Positions 19,236 through 27,319 of a stretch of 64,000 nucleotides of DNA are shown here, piece by piece. Each line of letters starts with the position of its first letter. Within the stretch, counting starts at the first letter, position 1. Origin of the DNA: Actinokineospora fastidiosa. Its GTDB lineage: Bacteria > Actinomycetota > Actinomycetes > Mycobacteriales > Pseudonocardiaceae. The stretch lies in the NCBI RefSeq assembly GCF_014648415.1, contig NZ_BMRB01000001.1, positions 1,116,001-1,180,000 of the forward strand. Direction: 5' to 3'. A model generated the notes under the pieces. It saw nothing but the letters and a program-made list of their open reading frames with translations, was not told the origin of the DNA and did not search any database. Made by a program: the position numbers and the translations under genes.

Positions 19236-20447
19236 ATGACCAGCAGTCTGAGCGACATCCGGTTCGAGGGGTTCAGCAACGAGCAGCTGGCTGCCGAGAT
19301 CGATGGTCTGCGCGGTGGGCAAGGGGCGGAGTCCCTGCACCGGGCCGTCGACGCGCTCGTCGATATCGCCAAGGCGTTGGCGGAGACCGACATGACGTTG
19401 CGGCGGGAGCTGGCGAAGATCGGGGTCGAGTGGCAGGGGGCCGCGTCCGACCAGGGGCATGAGGAGACGCAGAAGGCGAGCATCTACGCCGAGGACGCCG
19501 TGCCCAAGGTGGCGAAGTCGGCGGGTGGGGTGAACCAGCAGGGCGACACCTTCTCCCACACTCGCAACTCCGCGCCCGGGTCGGATCAGTTGCGGGGGCC
19601 CACACAGCTCAACGGGTGGGATCGGTTCGCGGGGGCGTTCGGGCATACGACGGACAACGCGCAGAAGGTGCAGGAGACGCAGGCCGCGCGCAATCAGGCC
19701 ATCGGGTCCCTCAACGACTACCAGCGGGGCAGTCAGTCCGCGCTGGACAACCACGTGTCGCTGCCGGTGCCGCCCGGGATGGGGCTGGTGACGCAGCCGG
19801 TCGACCGGCACGGCATGACCTCCGCGCAGGGCTTCGACGGCGTGCAGAGCAGCTACACCCCGATCGGCGGGTCCGGGCCCGTGCAGGGCGGCACGTCGAC
19901 CCCATTCGGCCCCGGTCCCGGCGAGCCCGGGTACAACGGCGCCAACCCGCCCGGCGGCGGAGGCGGCAACTCGCAGAACCCGCTGCCCGGCCGCAGCGCG
20001 GGCATCGGGCCCATCCCGCCGACGCCGAACGGCCTGCCCGCCAACCCGGGTCCCGGCCTGGCCCGGCCGGTGTTCCCGGTGGGCCTGATCGCCGACGCGA
20101 GCATGGTCACCGGGATCACGGGCGCGACGGCGGGCGGGGCGCTCGCGGGCGCGTCGCTGCCGAAGGACCGGGTGGTCCGCGGCGCCACCCCGGGCGGTCC
20201 GGGCGGCCGGGCGATGGGCGTCGCCGCGGACGTGCCCGACGAGCAGGCCAGGGCCGCGCGGGCGGCCGAGCGGCTCGGCGGCGGCGGGGCCAAGTCGGGG
20301 TCGTCGCTGATGTCGCCCGCCGCGGCGACCGCGCCCGGCGAGGACGACGAGGAGCACGTGCGCAAGTACGGCATCGACTCCGACGACGTGTTCGGCGACG
20401 ACCGGCTGGTCATCGACAAGGTGCTCGGCGGCGAGGACGACGATTGA
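19236..20447 (+). CDS. PPE/WXG-like type VII secretion substrate with Gly/Pro-rich tail
   Basis: A 403-residue protein. The N-terminal 180 residues form long helices with a WXG turn (AKIGVEWQGAASDQGHEETQKAS), the pattern of WXG100/PPE-type proteins. The middle is Gly/Pro-rich (PFGPGPGEPGYNGANPPGGGGGN). A short hydrophobic Ala/Gly stretch follows (ITGATAGGALAGASL), and the tail is acidic (EDDEEHVRKYGIDSDDVFGDD). There is no Sec signal. By family, such proteins are exported as helical hairpins with a partner and recognised by EspG. The EspG-like gene follows with a TTGA overlap, so its product is the likely chaperone. Confidence 0.82.
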   Translation: MTSSLSDIRFEGFSNEQLAAEIDGLRGGQGAESLHRAVDALVDIAKALAETDMTLRRELAKIGVEWQGAASDQGHEETQKASIYAEDAVPKVAKSAGGVNQQGDTFSHTRNSAPGSDQLRGPTQLNGWDRFAGAFGHTTDNAQKVQETQAARNQAIGSLNDYQRGSQSALDNHVSLPVPPGMGLVTQPVDRHGMTSAQGFDGVQSSYTPIGGSGPVQGGTSTPFGPGPGEPGYNGANPPGGGGGNSQNPLPGRSAGIGPIPPTPNGLPANPGPGLARPVFPVGLIADASMVTGITGATAGGALAGASLPKDRVVRGATPGGPGGRAMGVAADVPDEQARAARAAERLGGGGAKSGSSLMSPAAATAPGEDDEEHVRKYGIDSDDVFGDDRLVIDKVLGGEDDD

Positions 20448-21208
20448 GCGGGACGCTGGTCCTCTCGGCGCTGGAGTTCGACGTGCTCTGGGAGGCCGAG
20501 CGCCTGCCCGCCAAGCACGTCGCGCTCGACGTGCCCAGCCCGGGCACGACGCACAGCGAGCGCGCGCGGCTGGTGGAGCAGGCCTTCGACGGCCTCGCGG
20601 CGCGCGGGCTGGCCAAGGGCGGCCGGGCCGTGCCCGAGCTGGCCGACCGGCTCGCGCTGCTGGCCTACCCGCAGGTCTGCGTCGACTCCTGGGTGTGGAC
20701 CGACCGGGAGATCGCGGCGCTGGCCGCGGCCAACGGCAACCAGGCAATCCTGGGCGCGATCGACCGGGGCGAGGTCTGGCTGATCCCGGCCAGGGCCACC
20801 GCCCTGGCCGACGCGGCGGTGTCCATCGCGGGCGAGACGCCTGCCGGACCCGGTCGCTCGGTCAGCCTGCCGACGGACGTGCTGACGGACGCCGACGCGC
20901 GCAGCGGCGGTGACGCGCAGAAGCTGGTGACCATCCTGGCCGAGCGCGACCTGTCGTTCAGCGACGCGCAGTCGCTCGCCGCGATGGTGGGCGGCATGGG
21001 CGTGCGCGGCCAGTTCGGCGCCGAACGCGCGCAGCGGGACCAGCGCCGCGCCCGCGCCAAGCGGGTCGTCGCGTTCCATGACACTGTGGACGGTCGCTAC
21101 CTGTACCTGGCGCGCCCGGCGAACGACGGTCGCATGTGGAGCACGATCACGCCAGCCGACAACGCGCGGATCATCGCCAGCGTCTGGGAACTGCTCGACG
21201 AGGTGTGA
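20444..21208 (+). CDS. EspG family ESX secretion-associated chaperone (cassette A)
   Basis: A 254-residue cytosolic protein from TTG 20444, overlapping the preceding stop by 4 bp. The pattern matches the EspG family: LSALEFDVLWEAERLP at the start, ARLVEQAFDGLAARGLAKGGRAVPELADRLALLAYPQ, and a C-terminal RYLYLARPANDGRMWSTITPADNARIIASVWELLDEV. EspG proteins bind the tip of PE/PPE pairs and keep them soluble for export. No EccC, EccB, EccD or MycP secretion-machine gene is in the window, so it must serve a system encoded elsewhere. Its stop directly abuts the convergent next gene. Confidence 0.88.
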   Translation: MSGTLVLSALEFDVLWEAERLPAKHVALDVPSPGTTHSERARLVEQAFDGLAARGLAKGGRAVPELADRLALLAYPQVCVDSWVWTDREIAALAAANGNQAILGAIDRGEVWLIPARATALADAAVSIAGETPAGPGRSVSLPTDVLTDADARSGGDAQKLVTILAERDLSFSDAQSLAAMVGGMGVRGQFGAERAQRDQRRARAKRVVAFHDTVDGRYLYLARPANDGRMWSTITPADNARIIASVWELLDEV

Positions 21209-22012
21209 TCACCGCTCGACCAGCACGACGGCGCGGTCCCCGGCCCGCCCGCCGAACACCGCCTGCGCCGATCCGCCGTTGACCGCCACAGCGACCCGCC
21301 CCGCGGAGTCCAGCAGCACTACGGCAGCGCCCGCGGCGACGTCGCCGAAGGTGCGCCCGACGACGGCCTCCACCGACCGCCCGCCGATCTCCACGTGCAC
21401 GCCGGACCCCGGCGCCGCCCCGGCGGTGGCCAGGTCCGGCCCGACGGCCGCCAGCTGCACGTTGCCGAACCCGTCCGCGCCCAGCACCTCCGTGGTCAGC
21501 CGCCCCGGCACGGCGGAGGTCACCGGCGCGGGCAGCCGGACCAGCGCGCCCGGGTCGACCTCCGGCCCCAGCTCGCCCAGCGGCCGCCCGAGCGCCAGGT
21601 GCGCGGCCGCGGGCGCGAACACGTCCCGGCCGTGGAACGTCGGTGACACCGGCTCCAGCCGGTGCTCGGTCAGCTCGACGGCGGCCACCATCCCGCCCAG
21701 CGCCTCCGCCGCGGGCACCAGCAGACCGTTGTCCGGCCCGACCAGCACCCCGCCCAGCGTCGCCACCGCGACCGCCCGCCGCGCGGTCCCCACCCCGGGA
21801 TCCACCACGGCCAGGTGCACCCCCGGCGGCAGGTAGGGCACCGCCTGCGCCAGCACCTCGGCCCCCCGCCGCACATCCTGCGCGGGCACATGGTGCGTCA
21901 CGTGCAGCACGCGCGCGTTCGGCGCTATCCGGGCGATCACACCCTCGCAGATGGCCGGGAAGCCGTCCGCCAGGCCGTAGTCGGTGGTGAAGGAGATCCA
22001 GTCGTAGGCCAT
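21209..22012 (-). CDS. SAM hydroxide adenosyltransferase (DUF62 family)
   Basis: A 267-residue protein from ATG 22012. Family motifs are ISFTTDYGLADGFPAICEGVI at the N-terminus, AVVDPGVGTARRAVAV, GPDNGLLVPAA and TFHGRDVFAPAAAHLA. The C-terminal beta-barrel includes VLGADGFGNVQLAAVGPDL. The family hydrolyses S-adenosylmethionine to adenosine and methionine with an activated water, and is related to fluorinase and chlorinase. Nothing here suggests halogenase activity: it lacks the extra fluorinase loop as far as I can see, and no fluorometabolite genes are nearby. Confidence 0.9.
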   Translation of the reverse strand: MAYDWISFTTDYGLADGFPAICEGVIARIAPNARVLHVTHHVPAQDVRRGAEVLAQAVPYLPPGVHLAVVDPGVGTARRAVAVATLGGVLVGPDNGLLVPAAEALGGMVAAVELTEHRLEPVSPTFHGRDVFAPAAAHLALGRPLGELGPEVDPGALVRLPAPVTSAVPGRLTTEVLGADGFGNVQLAAVGPDLATAGAAPGSGVHVEIGGRSVEAVVGRTFGDVAAGAAVVLLDSAGRVAVAVNGGSAQAVFGGRAGDRAVVLVER

Positions 22013-22079
22013 GCCGAGCAGTGTCCCGAAATGCGGACACCGGGAACAGCACCCCGAACCGGTGGTGTTCACTCCCCAC

Positions 22080-23909
22080 GTGACGAAGCTGGTCAAGGTG
22101 CGGGCTCCGGAGCTCGTCGGACGCGGATGGCTGAACACCGGGGGCACGGACCTGCGCCTGGCCGATTTCCGCGGCAAGGTCCTGCTGCTCGACTTCTGGA
22201 CGTTCTGCTGCATCAACTGCCTGCACGTCCTCGACGAGCTGCGGCCCGTCGAGGAGGAGTTCGGCGATGTCCTGGTGACGGTCGGGGTGCACTCGCCGAA
22301 GTTCGTGCATGAGGCGGATGAGGCGGCTCTGCGGGCGGCGGTCGAGCGGTATGACGTGCGGCATCCCGTGCTGGACGATCCCGAGTTGACCACCTGGCAG
22401 GCGTACGCGGTCAAGGCGTGGCCGACGTTGGTCGTGGTCGATCCCGAGGGGTACGTCGTGCACGTCGCCGCCGGGGAGGGGCATGCGGAGGCGTTGCGGC
22501 GGGTCATCCGGGAGGTCGTCGCCGAGCACGACGCCAAGGGCACGCTCCATCGCGGGGACGGGCCGTATGTGCCGCCGCCGCCCGCCGAGTCGGAGTTGCG
22601 GTTCCCGGCGAAGGCCGTCGCCCACGACGGGAAGCTGCTGGTCGCCGACACCGCCCATCACCGGATCGTGGAGTTGGTCGACGGCGCGCTCACCCGCGCG
22701 TTCGGCACTGGCGAGCGGGGGCGTCGGGACGGCGTCGAGCCCACCTTCTCCGAGCCCTCCGGCCTGACGGTCCTGCCCGCGCGCATCGCCGAGCAGGTGG
22801 GGTACGACGTGGTCGTCGCCGACACCGTCAACCACCTCCTGCGCGGACTCGACACCCGCACGGGCGTGGTGACCACGGTCGCGGGCACCGGCGAGCAGTG
22901 GCGGGACGGCGCCACCGACGGCCCGGCCACCGACATCGACCTCACCAGCCCGTGGGACGTCGCCTGGTGGGAGCCAGCCGGCGGGGTCGTCATCGCCATG
23001 GCGGGCAATCACACGATCGGCCTCTTCGACCCGGTGAACGGCCAGGTCAGCCGGTTCGCGGGCACGACGGTGGAGGGTCTGCTCGACGGACCGGCCGACG
23101 AGGCGTTCTTCGCCCAGACCTCTGGGCTGGCCGCCACCGCCGACCGGCTCTGGCTGGTCGACTCCGAGACCTCGGCGCTGCGCTGGATCGAGCCCGACCG
23201 GACCGTGCACACCGCCGTCGGCGCGGGGCTGTTCGACTTCGGCCACCGGGACGGCCCGGCGGGGCAGGCGCTGTTGCAGCACCCGCTGGGCGTGACCGCG
23301 CTGCCGGACGGCTCGGTCGCTGTCGCCGACACCTACAACGGCGCCATCCGCCGCTACGACCCCGCGACGGACGAGGTCAGCACGCTGGCCACCGGGTTGG
23401 CCGAGCCGTCCGGGGCGGTGCTGGTCGACGGCGAGCTCGTCGTGGTGTCCTCCGCCGCCCACCGCCTGGAGCGGCCGGTGCCCGCCGCGCGGCTGGTCTC
23501 CGGCGACGCCCACCAGGTGCGCAGGCCGACGTCCGACATCGCCGACGGCGAGGTCGAGCTGGTCGTGGTCTTCACCCCGCCACCGGGCCAGAAGCTCGAC
23601 GACCGCTACGGCCCCAGCACCCGCCTCGAGGTCACCTCGTCCCCGCCTGAGCTGCTGAAAGAGGGCGCGGGCGTGGGCACGGACCTCACCCGCAGGCTGG
23701 TCGTCAGCGGCACGGAGGGCGTGCTGCACGTCGTGGCGCAGGCCGCGGCCTGTGACTCCGACGACGCCGAGCACGGCGCGTGCCACCTCATCCGACAGGA
23801 TTGGGGAGTGCCCGTTCGGGTCACCCGTGAGGGTGTGGCCCGCCTTCCGCTCGTCATGGGCGGGCTGGACGAGGCGTCCCTGGAAAAGCACGATTCAGCA
23901 GGCGGTTAG
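22080..23909 (+). CDS. NHLRC2-like thioredoxin-fold/NHL-repeat protein
   Basis: About 609 residues. The start is uncertain: GTG 22080 is chosen, with GTG 22062 or 22065 and ATG 22011 also in frame. An N-terminal TlpA/thioredoxin domain (about 1-150) has LLLDFWTFCCINCLHVLDELRPVEEEFGD, a C-C-I-N-C active site as in NHLRC2 proteins, and a KAWPTLVVVDPEG cis-Pro loop. A six-bladed NHL propeller follows (VADTAHHRIVEL, VVADTVNHLLRGLD, MAGNHTIGLFD, VADTYNGAIRRYD). A C-terminal beta domain is at about 480-605. No signal peptide is seen, so it is probably cytosolic. Biochemical function in bacteria is not known. Confidence 0.88.
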   Translation: MTKLVKVRAPELVGRGWLNTGGTDLRLADFRGKVLLLDFWTFCCINCLHVLDELRPVEEEFGDVLVTVGVHSPKFVHEADEAALRAAVERYDVRHPVLDDPELTTWQAYAVKAWPTLVVVDPEGYVVHVAAGEGHAEALRRVIREVVAEHDAKGTLHRGDGPYVPPPPAESELRFPAKAVAHDGKLLVADTAHHRIVELVDGALTRAFGTGERGRRDGVEPTFSEPSGLTVLPARIAEQVGYDVVVADTVNHLLRGLDTRTGVVTTVAGTGEQWRDGATDGPATDIDLTSPWDVAWWEPAGGVVIAMAGNHTIGLFDPVNGQVSRFAGTTVEGLLDGPADEAFFAQTSGLAATADRLWLVDSETSALRWIEPDRTVHTAVGAGLFDFGHRDGPAGQALLQHPLGVTALPDGSVAVADTYNGAIRRYDPATDEVSTLATGLAEPSGAVLVDGELVVVSSAAHRLERPVPAARLVSGDAHQVRRPTSDIADGEVELVVVFTPPPGQKLDDRYGPSTRLEVTSSPPELLKEGAGVGTDLTRRLVVSGTEGVLHVVAQAAACDSDDAEHGACHLIRQDWGVPVRVTREGVARLPLVMGGLDEASLEKHDSAGG

Positions 23910-23918
23910 GATTCGCCG

Positions 23919-24239
23919 GTGCCGGAACTGAAGCTCGAGATCCAGCTGCTGCACGACCGCGTGCTCGTGCAGCTCACCCCCGAGGAAGGCGAACGGCGCA
24001 GCAGCGGCGGCATCGTCATCCCGGCGACGGCCCAGATGGCCAAGCGGCTGTCCTGGGGCGACGTGCTCGGGGTGGGCACGAGCGTCCGCCACGTCAAGGT
24101 GTCCGACCGGGTGCTGTTCAACCCGGAGGACCAGATGGAAGTCGAGATCCAGGGGCGCACCTACCTGGTGATCCGCGAGCGGGACGTGCACGCCATCGCG
24201 AGCGAGCGCACCGAGCACGGGACCGGGCTGTACCTGTGA
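23919..24239 (+). CDS. Stand-alone GroES-like (Cpn10) protein
   Basis: A 106-residue protein from GTG 23919. The Cpn10 fold is visible: LLHDRVLVQLTPEEGERRSSGGIVIPATAQ (mobile loop with an Ile-Val-Ile tripeptide), WGDVLGVGTSVRHVKVSDRVLFNPEDQMEVEIQGRTYLVIRERDVHAI. It differs from housekeeping GroES in its extended tail (ASERTEHGTGLYL) and in having no groEL beside it. It may be a paralogue working with a remote GroEL or a GroES-fold protein of other use. It follows the NHLRC2-like gene by 9 bp, so the two may be co-transcribed. Confidence 0.85.
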   Translation: MPELKLEIQLLHDRVLVQLTPEEGERRSSGGIVIPATAQMAKRLSWGDVLGVGTSVRHVKVSDRVLFNPEDQMEVEIQGRTYLVIRERDVHAIASERTEHGTGLYL

Positions 24240-24275
24240 TGAGAACCGCGGCTTGTTGAGGGGGAAGGGGTAGTC

Positions 24276-26087
24276 GTGCAGGACCGCCACCGGCCGGGCC
24301 ACCACCAGTGGCCGGTGTCCCACGCGGAGCAGACCGATCTGCTGCCCGTCGTGGGCGCCGACGCGGCTACTCAACGCATCACCCCTGTGGGTGAGCCCAA
24401 GAAGCGCAACCTCCGCAAACCCGCCCTGATCGCGGGCGCGGTCTTCGGCGCTCTCGTCCTGCTCTACGGCATCGACCTGCTGGTGAGCGGCGGTTCCGTC
24501 CCGCGCGGGGTCACCGTCGCAGGCGTGGACGTGGGCGGCATGTCGCGCGAGGACGCCGAGGCGGCCCTGCGGCAGGAGATCGAGCCCCGGCTGTCCGAGC
24601 CGATCGCCCTGCAGGCGGGCACGGTCGAGCACAAGCTCGACCCGGCCGCCGCGGGCCTCACGCTGGACTGGACGGCCACCCTCGAGCAGGCGGGCGACCA
24701 GCCGCTCAACCCGTTCACCCGCATCGGCTCGTTCTTCAGCACCCGCGAGGTCGGCGTGGTGACCGCGACCGACGACGCCAAGCTCGACGCGGCCATGGAG
24801 AAGCTGGTCGCCGACACGGCGAAGGACCCGGTCGAGGGCGCCATCACCTTCAGCGGCGCCCAGCCGGTCCCGGTCGACCCGATCCCCGGCCAGGAGCTCA
24901 AGGTCGACGGCGCGCGCGAGACCATCGTCGACGGCTGGGCCAGCGGGCGGAAGCTGGACCTGCCGGTCGAGCACACCCCGGTCAAGACGACGCCGGAGGG
25001 CGTGGCCGCGGCGCTGGAGCAGGTCGCCAAGCCCGCGGTGTCCGGGCCGGTCGTGGTCAAGGGCGAGGGCAAGAACGCCACCATCAAGCCCGAGGTCATC
25101 GCGGGCGCGCTGACGTTCGCCCCGGCCGACGGCGGCGGGCTCACCCCCAAGCTGGACCTGAAGAAGATCACCGACGCGGTCAAGCCCCAGCTCGCCGAGA
25201 CCGAGCAGGAGGGCAAGGACGCCGAGATCGTGTTCGAGGGCGGCAAGCCCACGGTCACGCCGTCGGTGGAGGGGCGGGGCATCAAGTACGACGTGGCCTT
25301 CGCCAAGCTGCTCGACGTGCTCAAGAAGACCGAGGGCCGCGAGATCACGGTCGAGTACGCCAAGACCCCGGCCAAGGTGACCACCGAGGAGGCCAAGAAC
25401 CTCGGCATCAAGGAGGTCATCGGCGAGTTCACCACGCGCAACTTCGCCGCCGACTCCGGCGTCAACATCCGGGTGGTCGCGGGCGAGGTGGACGGCGCGA
25501 TCGTCAAGCCGGGCGAGACGTTCAGCCTCAACGGCCACACCGGCCCGCGCACCGAGGCCCAGGGCTACGTCGGGGCGGGCATCATCCAGGACGGCGCGCC
25601 CGGCCGCGCGGTCGGCGGCGGCATCTCCCAGTTCGCCACGACGCTCTACAACGCCGCGTACTTCGCGGGCATGGTGGACGCCGGGCACCAGGAGCACAGC
25701 TACTACATCAGCCGCTACCCCGCCGCGCGCGAGGCGACGGTGTTCCAGAACGCCGACGGCAGCAGCGTCATCGACCTGCGGTTCACCAACGACGCGGAGA
25801 CCGGCGTCGCCATCCAGACGATCTGGACGCCGTCGTCGATCACCGTCCGGCTGTGGGGGACCAAGCGCTACATCGTCGAGTCGGTCACCGGGCCGCGCAC
25901 GAACGAGACCCCGCCGTCGGAGAAGGAGGGGCCGAAGGAGAACTGCAAGGCCTCCAACGGCGCGCCCGGGTTCACCGTCACCGACACCCGGATCATCAAG
26001 AGCCTCTCCGGCGCCGAGATCCGCCGCGACACCCGCACGGTCCGCTACAACCCGCAGCCGAAGATCGTCTGCCCGCCGCAGAACTGA
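24276..26087 (+). CDS. VanW family protein with peptidoglycan-binding-like domains
   Basis: A 603-residue membrane-anchored protein from GTG 24276. A short cytosolic N-terminus (1-48) precedes one transmembrane helix (about 50-71, ALIAGAVFGALVLLYGIDLLV). Two repeats of the YoaR-like/PG_binding_4 type follow (first at GVDVGGMSREDAEAALRQEI). The VanW domain (about 385-530) has IKPGETFSLNGHTGPRTEAQGY-type sequence and GGGISQFATTLYNAAYFAGM. These proteins sit outside the membrane and are associated with the cell wall; VanW itself lies in some vancomycin-resistance clusters, but no van genes are here. Role unknown, probably envelope-related. Confidence 0.92.
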   Translation: MQDRHRPGHHQWPVSHAEQTDLLPVVGADAATQRITPVGEPKKRNLRKPALIAGAVFGALVLLYGIDLLVSGGSVPRGVTVAGVDVGGMSREDAEAALRQEIEPRLSEPIALQAGTVEHKLDPAAAGLTLDWTATLEQAGDQPLNPFTRIGSFFSTREVGVVTATDDAKLDAAMEKLVADTAKDPVEGAITFSGAQPVPVDPIPGQELKVDGARETIVDGWASGRKLDLPVEHTPVKTTPEGVAAALEQVAKPAVSGPVVVKGEGKNATIKPEVIAGALTFAPADGGGLTPKLDLKKITDAVKPQLAETEQEGKDAEIVFEGGKPTVTPSVEGRGIKYDVAFAKLLDVLKKTEGREITVEYAKTPAKVTTEEAKNLGIKEVIGEFTTRNFAADSGVNIRVVAGEVDGAIVKPGETFSLNGHTGPRTEAQGYVGAGIIQDGAPGRAVGGGISQFATTLYNAAYFAGMVDAGHQEHSYYISRYPAAREATVFQNADGSSVIDLRFTNDAETGVAIQTIWTPSSITVRLWGTKRYIVESVTGPRTNETPPSEKEGPKENCKASNGAPGFTVTDTRIIKSLSGAEIRRDTRTVRYNPQPKIVCPPQN

Positions 26088-26089
26088 GG

Positions 26090-26117
26090 ACGGCCCCCGG
26101 TCGGAACCGGGGGCCGT
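26090..26117. terminator. Bidirectional hairpin terminator (VanW / GlsB-like)
   Basis: ACGGCCCCCGGT (26090-26101) and ACCGGGGGCCGT (26106-26117) form a perfect 12-bp stem with a 4-nt loop in the gap between two convergent genes. Confidence 0.88.
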
Positions 26118-26120
26118 GCG

Positions 26121-26396
26121 CTAGGCGCGGGACCTCATCTTCGCCCAGAGGCTCGCGACCAGGGTCACCGCGATCACGGCGACGATGACCTGGAGCACGA
26201 TCTCCAGGAAGTCGATGCCCTTGGTGTCGTCCCAGCCGAACGGCTTGGCCAGCAGCGTGCCGATGAACGCGGCCGCGATACCGGTGAGGATGGTCAGCCA
26301 CCAGGGGATCTTCTGCTCACCCCTGGCGATGGCCCGGCCGAGGATGCCCAGGATCGCGCCCACGATGATCGCGCTGATGATGCCGCCGATTCCCAT
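26121..26396 (-). CDS. GlsB/YeaQ/YmgE family small membrane protein
   Basis: A 91-residue protein of three hydrophobic helices (MGIGGIISAIIVGAILGILGRAIA; IPWWLTILTGIAAAFIGTLLA; IDFLEIVLQVIVAVIAVTLVASLWA). This matches the transglycosylase-associated (YeaQ/YmgE/GlsB) family of general-stress inner-membrane proteins. ATG 26396 is preceded by AGGAG. Function is not settled in any species. It is divergent from the DUF1206 gene, another small-membrane-protein family. Confidence 0.9.
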   Translation of the reverse strand: MGIGGIISAIIVGAILGILGRAIARGEQKIPWWLTILTGIAAAFIGTLLAKPFGWDDTKGIDFLEIVLQVIVAVIAVTLVASLWAKMRSRA

Positions 26397-26511
26397 ACCG
26401 CTCCTCCTGTCTGTTGCCGATCACCAGACTGGCACCGGACGTTTGGGTGTGCCCGGTGAGGGACACGTCCTCACCAGCGGTGTCACCTGATCGAGTGAGC
26501 GGAGGGCGGCG

Positions 26512-27315
26512 GTGGACGCGGAGCGGGCGCACCGGTCCAGACCGGTGCAGTGGCTGGGCCGGGCGGGCATGGTCTGCTACGGCGCGATCTACGTGGTGCT
26601 GGCCTACCTGGCCGTCCGGGTCGTGGCCGGGGCCCGCAGCGGCGAGACCGACACCAGCGGCGCGCTGGCCGAGATCGCCTCGACCGGCGCGGGGCTGGCG
26701 CTGATGTGGGTGCTGGCCGCCGGGCTGTTCGCGTTCGCGCTCTGGCAGGCGATGGAGGCGGCGATGGGCTTCCGGTGGGTCGGCAAGGAGCTCAAGCGCA
26801 CGCGCAAGCGCCTCGGCGCCGCCGTCCGCGCGGGCACCGGCGTCTCGCTGGGCATCGTCGCGGTGAAGCTCGCGACCGGCGGCGGCGCGGGCAGCGGCGA
26901 CCAGAAGCAGCGCGAGTGGACGGCGGTGGTGCTGGACCTGCCCGCGGGCCCGGTCATCGTGGGCGCCGTGGCCGCGATCGTCATCGCCGTGGGGGTGGCG
27001 GGCGTGGTGACCGGCGTCCGCGGCTCGTTCATGCGCGACCTCGACGCGACCGACCTGCCGACCGGCACCCAGCGCTGGGTGCGGCGGATCGGCAGGGTCG
27101 GCCACATCGCCAAGGGCGTGGCCATCGCCATCGTCGGCGGCCTCATCGGGGCCGCGGCGCTGACGGCGAACCCGGGCGAGGCGGGCGGCTTCGACACCGC
27201 CCTGCGCACCCTGGCCGCCCAGCCCTACGGGATGGTCCTGCTGTCGGTCATGGCCGTCGGCTTCGCCGCGTTCGGCGCCTACTGCTTCGCCGCCGCGCGG
27301 GCCCACCGGACCTGA
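26512..27315 (+). CDS. DUF1206 family integral membrane protein
   Basis: A 267-residue membrane protein from GTG 26512 with about six transmembrane helices. It carries three copies of the DUF1206 unit, each beginning with a G-R-x-G/A-x-x-x-x-G pattern: WLGRAGMVCYGAIYVVLAYLA, LGAAVRAGTGVSLGIVAVKLA and WVRRIGRVGHIAKGVAIAIVG. Function is unknown; the family is common in high-GC actinobacteria and cyanobacteria. It stands alone, convergent with the phytase-like gene. Confidence 0.9.
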   Translation: MDAERAHRSRPVQWLGRAGMVCYGAIYVVLAYLAVRVVAGARSGETDTSGALAEIASTGAGLALMWVLAAGLFAFALWQAMEAAMGFRWVGKELKRTRKRLGAAVRAGTGVSLGIVAVKLATGGGAGSGDQKQREWTAVVLDLPAGPVIVGAVAAIVIAVGVAGVVTGVRGSFMRDLDATDLPTGTQRWVRRIGRVGHIAKGVAIAIVGGLIGAAALTANPGEAGGFDTALRTLAAQPYGMVLLSVMAVGFAAFGAYCFAAARAHRT

Positions 27316-27319
27316 CGGG

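Noticed and set aside
21209-22012. Fluorinase or chlorinase activity for the SAM hydroxide adenosyltransferase
   Set aside because: The gene has the ordinary DUF62 layout and no halogen-metabolism neighbours.
24276-26087. Vancomycin-resistance cluster
   Set aside because: VanW-domain proteins are common outside van clusters and no vanH, vanA, vanX, vanR or vanS is near.
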